Shown piece after piece: positions 17,559-25,811 of a stretch of 64,000 nt of DNA. A program made the translations under genes and the position numbers. This stretch comes from UBA4582 sp038106185 (GTDB lineage: Bacteria; Pseudomonadota; Gammaproteobacteria; Pseudomonadales; Azotimanducaceae). The stretch lies in contig JAYODE010000004.1 of assembly GCA_038106185.1 (NCBI GenBank), forward strand, positions 62,001 to 126,000, read 5' to 3'. Every line of letters starts with the position of its first letter. Position 1 is the stretch's first letter. Under the pieces are notes generated by a model. It worked only from the letters and a program-made list of their open reading frames with translations, searched no databases and was not told the origin of the DNA.

Positions 17559-18692
17559 TCAGGCAACCCGAGCGTATTGCCGCAGGTGAAAGTCGGCGTT
17601 ACCAAAAAGCGTGTCGATAGTGGTTAAGCGCTTAAAGTAATGACCGATACTCATCTCCTCAGTCATACCCATACCCCCGTGCAGTTGAATGGCGCTTTCA
17701 CCGACAAATCGACCACTCTTACCAACCTGAACCTTGAGTGCTGATACCGCTTTACGAGCGGCTTGATCATAGCCTTCATCAAGCCGCATCGCCGCCATAT
17801 ACAACAGGGATTTGGCCTGTTCATGCTCCATGAACATATCGACCATGCGATGCTGCAGAACCTGAAATTTGCCGATCGGCTGACCAAATTGCTCTCGGGT
17901 TTTACAGTATTCCACCGTCGACTTGTAAGCCACTTCCATGGCACCTACTGCCTCCGCTCCCACCGCCAGAATGGCATAATCTATCACCGCCTGGAGTAAT
18001 TCCAGCCCGGCATCGACGCTTCCCAACACATCTGCCGCTTCCAGATTCACATCATTAAAGCTGAATTCTGAGGCACGGCCGCCATCGACCGTGGCATAGT
18101 CGCGACGTTGTACACCTGCCTTGGCGGCATCGACAACAAACAGCGTAATGCCGTGCGAATCTCGCTGCGCACCGCTGGTGCGAGCGGGTACTACCAGGAA
18201 CTGCGCCGATGGACCACCCAGTACAACACCCTTGAAGCCATTCAGCAGGTAACCAGAGTCACTCTTCACGGCTGTTGTTTGCACATCACTCAAATTAAAT
18301 CGCGCCTGAGGCTCGACAAAAGCCAGCGCTCCGAAACGCTCGCCAGCAATGATCTCAGCCAGCAGAGATTCTTTGTGGAGACGGCTACCCCCCATCTCAA
18401 GACACTTACCGGCCAGAATAACGGTTGCCAGATAAGGTTCTACGACCAGTCCACGGCCAAAGGCCTCTAATAAGATCATGGTGTCAATCGGACCACCACC
18501 GATGCCGCCACACTCTTCCGCAAACGGCAACGCCAGCCAACCTAGATCAGCAAACTGCTGCCAGTTCTTCTGACTGAAACCCGCCTCACTCTTGATGAGC
18601 TTTTGTCGTAGCGCAAAAGAATAGTCGTTCTGTATAAATCGTTGAACGCTGTCCTGCAGAAGCACCTGCTCATCCGACAATGAAAAATCCAT
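17559..18692 (-). CDS. Acyl-CoA dehydrogenase, small-subunit (PimD-like) type
   Basis: FAD enzyme introducing an alpha-beta double bond into acyl-CoA. The 377-residue product starts MDFSLSDEQVLLQDSVQRF and has EECGGIGGG, the helix TREQFGQPIGKFQVLQHRM, and QLHGGMGMTEEMSIGHYFKR near the C-terminus, all family landmarks. The usual YEG-type segment with the C-terminal catalytic glutamate is replaced by TLFGNADFH. This occurs in the small subunits of paired acyl-CoA dehydrogenases such as pimeloyl-CoA dehydrogenase, but no large subunit is nearby. Function is general acyl-CoA oxidation; the substrate is unknown. Confidence 0.88.
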   Translation of the reverse strand: MDFSLSDEQVLLQDSVQRFIQNDYSFALRQKLIKSEAGFSQKNWQQFADLGWLALPFAEECGGIGGGPIDTMILLEAFGRGLVVEPYLATVILAGKCLEMGGSRLHKESLLAEIIAGERFGALAFVEPQARFNLSDVQTTAVKSDSGYLLNGFKGVVLGGPSAQFLVVPARTSGAQRDSHGITLFVVDAAKAGVQRRDYATVDGGRASEFSFNDVNLEAADVLGSVDAGLELLQAVIDYAILAVGAEAVGAMEVAYKSTVEYCKTREQFGQPIGKFQVLQHRMVDMFMEHEQAKSLLYMAAMRLDEGYDQAARKAVSALKVQVGKSGRFVGESAIQLHGGMGMTEEMSIGHYFKRLTTIDTLFGNADFHLRQYARVA

Positions 18693-19083
18693 AGTTTACC
18701 GCCTTCACTCAGTCAGCTTTTGAAAATTAATGTCCTAACATTAGGGTTTTGCAACGAAAATTCTAAAAACGAACTTCTGAAACCATGCTGCCCATCCAGT
18801 AGGCATGCGCAGATTGCGCCCAGTTGCAGAATACGCGAATGATCATAGGGTTTGTGTCATAGGTTTTCAAGGAATCCGCTGCCATCTCTTGACCCGCTGT
18901 GACACCTCCCCTATGCTCAGGTCCGCATCAAGGGCTTCTACACCGGAGCTGAACCCAAGCCTTGCAGGGCCGCCCCGAGTCGCGTCAGGATCGCGACGGC
19001 TCTACGGAAATACTTTTAGACTTGCTTCGCGCTGTTTATCCAATCAGTTACTCCAGTGAACAGTGACTCAAGCGGTGCAGGAG

Positions 19084-19143
19084 CAAGCTATGTATAAACA
19101 AGCTATGTATAAACAAGCTATGTATCAACAAGCTATGTATGAA
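19084..19143. repeat. 15-bp tandem repeat, 4 copies
   Basis: Four copies of CAAGCTATGTATAAA with changes only at the last few positions, in intergenic DNA just left of an assembly gap. Confidence 0.9.
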
Positions 19144-19351
19144 CAACCGGAAAAAGCAGCGGAATAACCTAAGAAGACTGGGATAGGCAAGCGGGTNNNN
19201 NNNNNNNNNNNNNNNNNNNNNNNNNNNNNNNNNNNNNNNNNNNNNNNNNNNNNNNNNNNNNNNNNNNNNNNNNNNNNNNNNNNNNNNNNNNNNNNNAACA
19301 ACCGGAAAAAGCAGCGGAATAACCTAAGAAGACTGGGATAGGCAAGCGGGT
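19142..19351. repeat. 55-bp direct duplication flanking a 100-N gap
   Basis: Positions 19142-19196 and 19297-19351 are identical over exactly 55 bases, with 100 N between (19197-19296). 55 is a common assembler k-mer length, so this is most likely two contigs that overlap by one k-mer and were joined without merging. The true sequence may be continuous here. Confidence 0.85.
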
Positions 19352-19464
19352 ACGAGAAAGCCTGTCGAAGTAAACAGAGAAACAAGGCTAGTTGACGAAT
19401 TCTCACAGCAACTATTTTTTAGCTCACCTACTTTTGATTGATCACTGAAGAGAAACACGAAGCC

Positions 19465-19707
19465 ATGACTGATCCCATCATAGTTCAAAAAGCGCCTTAT
19501 CCCGTAGAAGTGGTTGCTGGCAAGTCTTACTACTGGTGCGCCTGTGGTAAAAGTGCCAAGCAACCATTTTGCGATGGATCCCATGCTGACACGGAATTTT
19601 TGCCCATTAAATTTGATGCCACAGAAACGCGCAGGCTGTTCTTTTGTGGTTGTAAGCATAGTCAAAAGCCACCCCTGTGTGATGGCTCGCATAACGCGCT
19701 GAGCTAG
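19465..19707 (+). CDS. CDGSH iron-sulfur protein with two domains
   Basis: An 80-residue protein built almost entirely from two CDGSH motifs: CACGKSAKQPFCDGSH (C25, C27, C36, H40) and CGCKHSQKPPLCDGSH (C61, C63, C72, H76). Each should hold a labile [2Fe-2S] cluster through three cysteines and one histidine, as in mitoNEET and mammalian Miner2. No membrane segment or signal peptide is seen, so it is cytoplasmic. ATG 19465 gives MTDPIIVQKAPYPVEV. Monocistronic. The function of bacterial members is poorly known; redox or Fe-S transfer is inferred. Confidence 0.92.
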   Translation: MTDPIIVQKAPYPVEVVAGKSYYWCACGKSAKQPFCDGSHADTEFLPIKFDATETRRLFFCGCKHSQKPPLCDGSHNALS

Positions 19708-19910
19708 GCCTTAATCGCCTTACAGCCGCTGAGATGCCAGCGTTATGCTTGAACCTTGCTTGCTTCTTGTTTGAGGCAGAGGTAGATGCGCTATGATTCA
19801 ACGCGGCATGCTGGTTATAAAATGACTCACAGCCAACAATTATCTGATCGTCAGCCAGCGAGCTGACTGTTGCTATTATCACCCGGGTGCACCCGCTGAG
19901 TGAAATTCCT

Positions 19911-22634
19911 ATGAAAATCCAACGACCCCAAAAGTGGCAACACGCAGACTCAAAAGTTCGGCTTAAAGCCTTGGCTGACCCACTACTCGAGCAGTCGTCG
20001 ATAGCAACTATGGCCAACTTTGACGCCGCCACTGAGGTCCGCATAGCCGCGATCAAACGCTTGGAGAGTGAGAGCGAACTTCTCTCGCTGGTTCTGACCG
20101 GCACACCGCCGGAAATAATCGAGGAGGCAACCGCTCGATTGATCGAGCGCTACTCAGCCAACAATCAGTTGCCGGCGACATTACTACCTGCCAGCCTGCT
20201 ACTGGCGATCGCCCAAACAGGCGCTACACCTGAACTGAGACTCGAAGGCGTAAGTCGTATTCAGTCAGAAGCTGATTTGATGACATTGCTCAGCCATGAA
20301 AATCATTCAAAGGTATGGCAGCAATGTGCACGCCAGCTGGAACAAACGTCGATATTGGAGCAGGTTTACAAAGACTTTCAGTCTCGGGACAAGAGCGTGT
20401 TACATATCGTCAAGGACAAGCTGCAACAGCGCCAAGATCAAAACCAGGCGAATGAGCGGCATTCGCAAGCCTGCAGGACAACCGCCCTGGCCCTGATAAA
20501 ATTGTCCGAAAATCCCCGCTCTACTGAAGACCAGCGGCGCTTCAACTTGCTCCAGAGCCAATGGCTGAGTCTCGTGAGTGGCGGGCTACCCAGCGACCTG
20601 GATCCCACGCTGAAGGCCGACGCTGATACCGCCGTCAGCCGGAATCAAGCAGAAGCACTGGCTCGTCAGCAGGATCACGCTCAACAGATTGATCTTGCCG
20701 ACTCCTTAATCAAACAACTCGAGCAGTTAAACGCTAGGCTGTTGACCTCGAGTGAGGGACTAGACAGCCTGGCCGGCGAGCTTGATGATGCTCGATCTCG
20801 CTGGCCCGTTGGCCTGCAGGATGATGCCAGAAGCCTGCGTTACCATGCGCTGCTGGCAGCTCTCGAAAATCTGAGCTTAGCTTTTGGACAGTACCAGTCA
20901 CTTATGCAGTTGCCCGTGTCAACAGCACTGACACAACTGACTCAGGCCGCGCAAAAGCTGCATTGGCCTGAGACCTTCCCTCGACCACCTGCACTCGACA
21001 GCAAGTTACAGGATATCCAAGACCGGTCCGCGGTTGAGCAGCAGCAACAGGCGGCACTCGCAGAGAATTTGTCGAGCCTGGACAAGCAACTTGAAGAACT
21101 TGGCACCCTGATTGTCGGCGGTCAGCTTAAACCAGCGACTCGTCTGCACACGGCGATTGGCAAAAAACTCGACAGCTTGCCCGTTGAAGTGAAAACCAAC
21201 GCGGCCTTCAGCAGCCGAGTTGAACAGCAGCAGGCACACGCAGAAAAACTCCTGGAACTCAAAGACTGGCTAGGTTTCGCCACCAACCCAAAACGCATCG
21301 AACTCTGTGAGCAGATGGAGGTATTGCGCGACACTGACAGCATTGCGCCCGAGGAGAAAGCAAAAGCCATAAAGGAATTGCAGGACCAGTGGAAGCTCCT
21401 TGGTTCTTCTGATTCTCGAGAGGGGCAAAAGCTTTGGTCACGATTTAAACGTGCAAGCGACAAGGCTTATGCGCCCTGCGCCGAATTCTTCAAGCAACAA
21501 AGGGCGACTCGAGAGGAGAACCTAAAAAGCAGACAGACCATTTGCGCATCACTGGAAATGTTTGAAAAGGACCATCACTGGGAGACGGCGGACTGGAAGG
21601 GTGTCAGCGATATTATTCAGCAAGCACAAAACCAGTGGCGTGAATACAATGACATTCCGCGACACAAATTTAAAAAACTACAAGAGCGTTTCACTAATAT
21701 CATCTCGACTCTGCGCAATCGATTACGCGCAGAACAGGAGCGCAATCACGAATCAAAACGCGCCTTGATTCAGCAGATTGAAACCCTTCTGGCCAACGAC
21801 GCACCAGCTGCGGAGCTGGTCGAAATCACCAAGCGAAACCAAAGGGCGTGGCAAAATATCGGTATTTCTGACAGAAGAGTTGATCAGAAACTCTGGCAGC
21901 AATTTCGTATCCAGTGTGACCTGGTCTTTGCACGCCGAGATGCCGCCATAACCATAACCAAGCAGGCCGTGAATGCCACCAAACAGGAGGCGCTGCAAGT
22001 CTACGAACACCTGGACCGACTGGTGAAGGAAGACACAGTCGATCGCGGCCAAATACAACAGCTGCAGCAACAATTTCGACAGATCGACCTGGATCGAAAT
22101 GAAACCAAACTACGCAAGGATTTTGATAGCTTATCGAAACGTGCCAACCAGGTTATCAAATCACGAGCAGTAAACCAGGCTAAAGCTTCTCTGGGGGAAT
22201 TGCGTCGTCTGGCACAGCTATGTCAGGCACTGGAATTGCCTGGCAGTGACCGTAAAAAATTGCTGCAGGCCTGGGATGGCGAAGTAGACTTACCCGATGA
22301 CTGGCGCCAACGCATCGAGCACCGCCGCGATCAGTCTGCAGCACTTGACGATCAGCAGCTCGGCATCAACACCGACAAGGCGGAAAGCCTTTGTGTGCGC
22401 ATCGAAATACTCGCCGGTTTAGACTCGCCACCAGAGGCACAACAACGGCGAATGCAGTATCAGGTCGAACGCCTGAAGCGAGAACTCTCGCAGGGCTTGA
22501 AAGAAACCCGATCGCCAGACGAGCAACTGCGCGAGATCCAGATTGACTGGTACTGCCTGGGTGGATTGCCTGCCAGTCATCACAGACTTTACAGTCGCTT
22601 TAATCACGCCGAGGCTAAACTCGGTTTCGCCTGA
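19911..22634 (+). CDS. Large DUF349 repeat protein
   Basis: A 907-residue, highly charged, helical protein. The N-terminal 160 residues look like HEAT-type repeats (AATEVRIAAIKRLES, ATPELRLEGVSRIQS). From about 420 onwards there are several DUF349 units, seen as WKLLGSSDSREGQKLWSRFK, QWREYNDIPRHKFKKLQERF and WQNIGISDRRVDQKLWQQFR, each a tryptophan-containing helix pair. Long glutamine-rich coiled-coil segments lie between. There is no signal peptide. DUF349 proteins of this size are common in gammaproteobacteria but their role is not established. Start ATG 19911 (MKIQRPQKW); a frame from 19887 adds eight residues. Confidence 0.82.
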   Translation: MKIQRPQKWQHADSKVRLKALADPLLEQSSIATMANFDAATEVRIAAIKRLESESELLSLVLTGTPPEIIEEATARLIERYSANNQLPATLLPASLLLAIAQTGATPELRLEGVSRIQSEADLMTLLSHENHSKVWQQCARQLEQTSILEQVYKDFQSRDKSVLHIVKDKLQQRQDQNQANERHSQACRTTALALIKLSENPRSTEDQRRFNLLQSQWLSLVSGGLPSDLDPTLKADADTAVSRNQAEALARQQDHAQQIDLADSLIKQLEQLNARLLTSSEGLDSLAGELDDARSRWPVGLQDDARSLRYHALLAALENLSLAFGQYQSLMQLPVSTALTQLTQAAQKLHWPETFPRPPALDSKLQDIQDRSAVEQQQQAALAENLSSLDKQLEELGTLIVGGQLKPATRLHTAIGKKLDSLPVEVKTNAAFSSRVEQQQAHAEKLLELKDWLGFATNPKRIELCEQMEVLRDTDSIAPEEKAKAIKELQDQWKLLGSSDSREGQKLWSRFKRASDKAYAPCAEFFKQQRATREENLKSRQTICASLEMFEKDHHWETADWKGVSDIIQQAQNQWREYNDIPRHKFKKLQERFTNIISTLRNRLRAEQERNHESKRALIQQIETLLANDAPAAELVEITKRNQRAWQNIGISDRRVDQKLWQQFRIQCDLVFARRDAAITITKQAVNATKQEALQVYEHLDRLVKEDTVDRGQIQQLQQQFRQIDLDRNETKLRKDFDSLSKRANQVIKSRAVNQAKASLGELRRLAQLCQALELPGSDRKKLLQAWDGEVDLPDDWRQRIEHRRDQSAALDDQQLGINTDKAESLCVRIEILAGLDSPPEAQQRRMQYQVERLKRELSQGLKETRSPDEQLREIQIDWYCLGGLPASHHRLYSRFNHAEAKLGFA

Positions 22635-22667
22635 GAACTCGCAGCTGAACGCTCGGCGGCGCCATGA

Positions 22668-24059
22668 TCAGGGCAGCGAAACCTCGACCAGCGCTCCTCC
22701 CAGACTGGACGCCTTGATCACAATATCGCCACCATAGCGACTCGTGATCTCACCCACTACGGCAAGCCCTATGCCCTGGCCGGGCTGCTGCGAGTCGACT
22801 CGCGCCCCCCGGTCCAATACTCGCGAACGATCTGCATCTTCGATGCCTGGCCCATCGTCCTCAACGATAATGCGTAAACCTGTCTCCTCTCGAAGGTTGG
22901 CGACGCTTATTCTGATCGCAGAACGACCATATTTGCAGGCGTTATCAATGAGATTGCCCAGCAACTCGAGCAAATCTCGCTCATCAGCGGAAAAGTTACC
23001 TGCGGTAACATTCACGTTCATCTCGAGGGTTTTGTCGCGATAGACCTTGGTCATCGCACTCATCAACCGCTTGACCAGCGGTTCGACAGCAATTGGCTTG
23101 CTTAGGAGCCCGGCTTTTGACGACACCGCACGCTCGAGTTGATAACCGACGATTTCATCCATTCGAGCAACTTGCTCTTCGACCGTATCTTGCATGGTCT
23201 GGATCCGTTTTTCATCGTCATCAAAAGCTAAAGAAGTTGATGCTCCTCGAAGTATTGCCAGCGGCGTTTTCAAACTATGGGCTAAGTCACCCATGGTTGT
23301 TCGATATCGTTCCCGTTGTTGGCGCTCGCTTGCGAGCAACAAATTCAGATTCCTTGTCACGCCCTGAATTTCCTGCGGATAATTACCGTCCAAGCATTGC
23401 CGCTCACCATCCTCGATGGCCTTCAAGTCTAACGCCAATGTCTTTAATGGTGCCAAACCCCAGCTCATGACGATCCACTGCAGTATTACCAGAACTATTA
23501 CTACACCCAACAACCAACCCCAAAGATTGTTCCTGAAACCACGAATTTCGCTGTCGAAAGGTACCATCGACTGCAGCACCACAAAGGTAAGCGGAATTTT
23601 CGCGGCGTCAGCTTTCTGCCAAAGCACCTTGTAGGCCTTGTAGAAAATCGCGCTATTGGCTTCTGGCAGCTGACCGAATCGCTGCACGCCAGGATCCAGA
23701 TCCTGGACCAGACTCTCGTAGCTTGACTCGGCAAAACGGAGATCAAGCGCCGAGACGCTGCGCCAGATTTCCGCTCCCCTTTCGTCGAGCACCAATCCAT
23801 AAAGACCTGAACCCAGTGTATTGAAACCAGGTTCCTGCATCAGGTCGGGCATCAACAGGCGTGCATCTTCAACCTCGGTGACGGCCAGCAAACCATAAAC
23901 GTGGATCATCAAACGCTCTGACACACCCTGCTCCGCACTGCGGTGAAATGCCTGGTCAATGACCAGGCCCGTGAGTCCAAGGAAAACCATCAGTACCAGT
24001 GTTGCTGTGACTAATAGTCGACCACGCAGTGAATGAGGATTGGAGGGCATCGAACTCAC
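22668..24059 (-). CDS. PhoQ-like sensor histidine kinase
   Basis: A 463-residue inner-membrane kinase. TM1 is at about 13-33, a periplasmic sensor of about 140 residues follows, and TM2 is at about 177-198 (WGWLLGVVIVLVILQWIVM). Then come a HAMP-like linker, a dimerisation box MGDLAHSLKTPLAILRG with the phospho-accepting histidine, the N box GNLIDNACKYG, and G boxes VEDDGPGIED and GQGIGLAVV. The sensor segment GSGLYGLVLDERGAEIWRS resembles PhoQ-type domains. The GTG at 24059 overlaps the regulator stop by one base (TAGTG); an ATG at 24050 is the alternative. It is the last gene of the operon. Divalent cations or envelope stress are possible ligands by analogy only. Confidence 0.88.
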   Translation of the reverse strand: MSSMPSNPHSLRGRLLVTATLVLMVFLGLTGLVIDQAFHRSAEQGVSERLMIHVYGLLAVTEVEDARLLMPDLMQEPGFNTLGSGLYGLVLDERGAEIWRSVSALDLRFAESSYESLVQDLDPGVQRFGQLPEANSAIFYKAYKVLWQKADAAKIPLTFVVLQSMVPFDSEIRGFRNNLWGWLLGVVIVLVILQWIVMSWGLAPLKTLALDLKAIEDGERQCLDGNYPQEIQGVTRNLNLLLASERQQRERYRTTMGDLAHSLKTPLAILRGASTSLAFDDDEKRIQTMQDTVEEQVARMDEIVGYQLERAVSSKAGLLSKPIAVEPLVKRLMSAMTKVYRDKTLEMNVNVTAGNFSADERDLLELLGNLIDNACKYGRSAIRISVANLREETGLRIIVEDDGPGIEDADRSRVLDRGARVDSQQPGQGIGLAVVGEITSRYGGDIVIKASSLGGALVEVSLP

Positions 24060-24739
24060 TAGAACTCCAGGTTGAGGCGGTAACCCTGACCACGGACGGT
24101 TTCAATAGGCTTGATCGTGTTATCCGGGTCAAGCTTTTTTCGCAGGCGGCCAACAAAAACCTCAATCACGTTGCTATCACGATCAAAGTCCTGGTCATAC
24201 AAATGTTCAGTAATTTCTGACTTGGAAATCACCTCATTCGGCCTCTGCATAAAGTATTCGAGTAAATTATATTCGAACGAAGTCAGATCGACTCGACAGC
24301 CTTTGACATTAACACGCTTGCCACGAAGGTCGAGATGGATCGGGCCCCTCTCGAGGCTTGGCTTGAACTGTCCCGAAGCCCGCCGCAGCATGGCATCAAG
24401 CCGAGCCAACAGCTCCTGAACGTGGAATGGTTTGACCAAATAGTCATCAGCACCGGCGGCCAGACCTTCCACCTTATCCTTCCAGTCACTTCGTGCTGTG
24501 AGAATTAAAATCGGATAGTCGCGGCCATCTTCACGAATTCTTCGAATGATTTCCAATCCGGAAATCCTTGGCAGACCCAAGTCAATGATAGCCACGTCAT
24601 AGTGAAATTTTTGCGCGACATACATTCCCTCCAACCCGTCTGCACAGGCATCAATGGTGTAGTCCTGACGCTCAAGCAATTCAATCAATTGCTCACGCAA
24701 CTTCTCCTGATCTTCAATCAGCAATACTCGATAGGCCAT
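24059..24739 (-). CDS. OmpR/PhoP-family response regulator
   Basis: A 226-residue transcription factor with an N-terminal receiver and C-terminal winged helix. The receiver shows the acidic pair in LLIEDQ, the phospho-acceptor aspartate in VAIIDLGLP, the T/S switch in ILILTARSDWKDK and the lysine in DDYLVKPFHVQELLAR. The DNA-binding half has LTSFEYNLLEYFMQRPNEV, DSNVIEVFVGRLRKKLDP and VRGQGYRL. ATG 24739 has AGGAG 8 bases upstream. It is coupled to the kinase by a one-base overlap. It very likely binds the ATTCAG hexamers in the promoter of its own operon. Confidence 0.93.
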   Translation of the reverse strand: MAYRVLLIEDQEKLREQLIELLERQDYTIDACADGLEGMYVAQKFHYDVAIIDLGLPRISGLEIIRRIREDGRDYPILILTARSDWKDKVEGLAAGADDYLVKPFHVQELLARLDAMLRRASGQFKPSLERGPIHLDLRGKRVNVKGCRVDLTSFEYNLLEYFMQRPNEVISKSEITEHLYDQDFDRDSNVIEVFVGRLRKKLDPDNTIKPIETVRGQGYRLNLEF

Positions 24740-24787
24740 GATCGGCACTCCTGTCTGACAGCCAACAGGCAGCCTGACCTCGACAAG

Positions 24788-25114
24788 CTACTTAAAGACA
24801 TCGCCACTCCTGCCGTCAACGAAGACTGATGTCACCACGCCTTCAGGCGACAGCATCTTGACCCGATAGACCGAAGATCCCCGCTCCTCAACCAATTGAA
24901 TAGCCAGAATTTTGTGACCCTGGTAGCGCTGCTTGACCCGAGCAGCAGCTGCGCGACTATCAAGGCGCTGGCTTGCCGCTGAGGGTGTCCCTGGCTGGAC
25001 ACTCTGAGCGTGCAGAGTGCCGGAGCCAGCACGCAGGTCGAAGGGCCTCGCAGCGAGACCCTGACTGCTCAACACGCACAGCAAGGTTGGTATCAGGAGG
25101 ATCAGAATACGCAT
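24788..25114 (-). CDS. Small secreted PepSY-domain protein
   Basis: A 108-residue protein with a signal peptide (MRILILLIPTLLCVLSSQGLA) and one PepSY-like domain in the C-terminal half: VKQRYQGHKILAIQLVEERG, VYRVKMLSPEGVV, SVFVDGRSGDVF. Such proteins often sit directly before PhoP/PhoQ-type genes and may modulate the sensor or a periplasmic protease, but this is inference. It lies 22 bp after the glycine-zipper gene and 48 bp before the regulator, all on one strand, so it belongs to the same operon. Confidence 0.8.
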   Translation of the reverse strand: MRILILLIPTLLCVLSSQGLAARPFDLRAGSGTLHAQSVQPGTPSAASQRLDSRAAAARVKQRYQGHKILAIQLVEERGSSVYRVKMLSPEGVVTSVFVDGRSGDVFK

Positions 25115-25136
25115 GTCTTTCTCCGCTACAACCGGC

Positions 25137-25691
25137 TTAACTCACCGGCGTTATGGCTAATCGTACTCGAATAGTATCACCCGGATCCTTGTCCATCACC
25201 GTCGTGTAGGTTTGCTCCTGGTACTGGTAGCGAACCTCATAGCCCACCACCCGCTGCTCGCTGTGAGAGTCCTGATACACTCGACAGCGCTCTTCACTAC
25301 CATAGCGCCGACCTGCTGCAGGCTGGTCGTCCGAGCTTGCGATCGCATTGCCAAGAGTTGCGCCCAACACCGCGCCAACCACGGCGCCAACCCGCTTGTT
25401 GGATTTCTTGTGACCAACAGCATTACCGATGGCGCCCCCCAGTACGCCACCCATAACTGTACCCACCGCATTATTCCTTCGCTTATCTTGTTCCTCATAG
25501 ACAACCTGCTCCTGCCAGCACTCTTCTCGCGGAGTCGAAACAGTGATCGTCTTCAGTATTGGTTCAACGGCAAGCACTGGCGCATAGTCATAACTGACAT
25601 TGGGAGCCGCCACTTCCGCCGCTTTAACCGGACCCGTCAGCACGAAGGTTGCAAGGACGGCAATAGCAGTATGCGTAAATATTGTTTTCAT
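25137..25691 (-). CDS. Glycine-zipper 2TM envelope protein
   Basis: A 184-residue exported protein. A signal peptide (IAVLATFVLTGPVKAAE) has no lipobox cysteine. The centre holds a glycine zipper, GTVMGGVLGGAIGNAVGHKK then VGAVVGAVLGATLGNAIAS, two small-residue helices typical of SlyB/17-kDa-antigen-like proteins that sit in the outer membrane. A beta-rich C-terminal domain has RRYGSEERCRVYQDSHSEQR. Cysteines in REECWQEQ and EERCRVY could pair. It is the first gene of the two-component operon and directly follows the ATTCAG-rich promoter, as SlyB-type genes are PhoP targets in enterics. Confidence 0.85.
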   Translation of the reverse strand: MKTIFTHTAIAVLATFVLTGPVKAAEVAAPNVSYDYAPVLAVEPILKTITVSTPREECWQEQVVYEEQDKRRNNAVGTVMGGVLGGAIGNAVGHKKSNKRVGAVVGAVLGATLGNAIASSDDQPAAGRRYGSEERCRVYQDSHSEQRVVGYEVRYQYQEQTYTTVMDKDPGDTIRVRLAITPVS

Positions 25692-25709
25692 TGTATGCGC
25701 CTTTTAGGT

Positions 25710-25794
25710 AGCTGAATGTAAAGTTCAGCGTAACTGTATTTGCCTGAATGCCAGCTGAACAATTCAGATCAACCGATTCAGTTGGCATTCAGGC
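25710..25794 (-). promoter_or_regulatory. Cluster of (A/G)TTCAG hexamers: candidate operator of the two-component operon
   Basis: Seven copies of ATTCAG or GTTCAG, counting both strands, lie in 81 bp between dinG and the glycine-zipper gene: minus-strand copies at 25712, 25744, 25755 and plus-strand copies at 25723, 25762, 25776, 25787. Two pairs (25744/25755 and 25776/25787) are direct repeats with an exact 11-bp period, the spacing used by OmpR-family dimers. The pairs face each other and form an 18-bp inverted repeat (25742-25759 with 25777-25794, one mismatch, 17-base loop). I infer autoregulation by the regulator of this operon. Confidence 0.6.
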
Positions 25795-25811
25795 GGAATC
25801 TCCTAGTGACT

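Larger units (their letters stand above)
18693..19464. other. Gene-poor stretch with repeat and assembly gap
   Basis: 772 bp including 100 N. An 84-codon plus-strand frame (18805-19059) has no ribosome site and an implausible composition, so I do not call it. A short inverted repeat, GTCGCG/CGCGAC, lies near 18973-18991. The rest is the 15-bp repeat and the duplicated sequence around the gap. I recognise no RNA gene. Confidence 0.55.

Noticed and set aside
18805..19059. 84-codon ORF in the gene-poor stretch
   Set aside because: No ribosome site, no recognisable motif, serine/arginine/leucine-rich composition typical of chance reading.
19142..19351. Mobile-element target duplication
   Set aside because: 55 bp is too long for a target duplication, there is no transposase or inverted repeat, and the length equals a k-mer overlap.
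19125..19406. Minus-strand frame across the 19197 gap
   Set aside because: It is made of the duplicated 55-bp sequence and N codons; no protein features.
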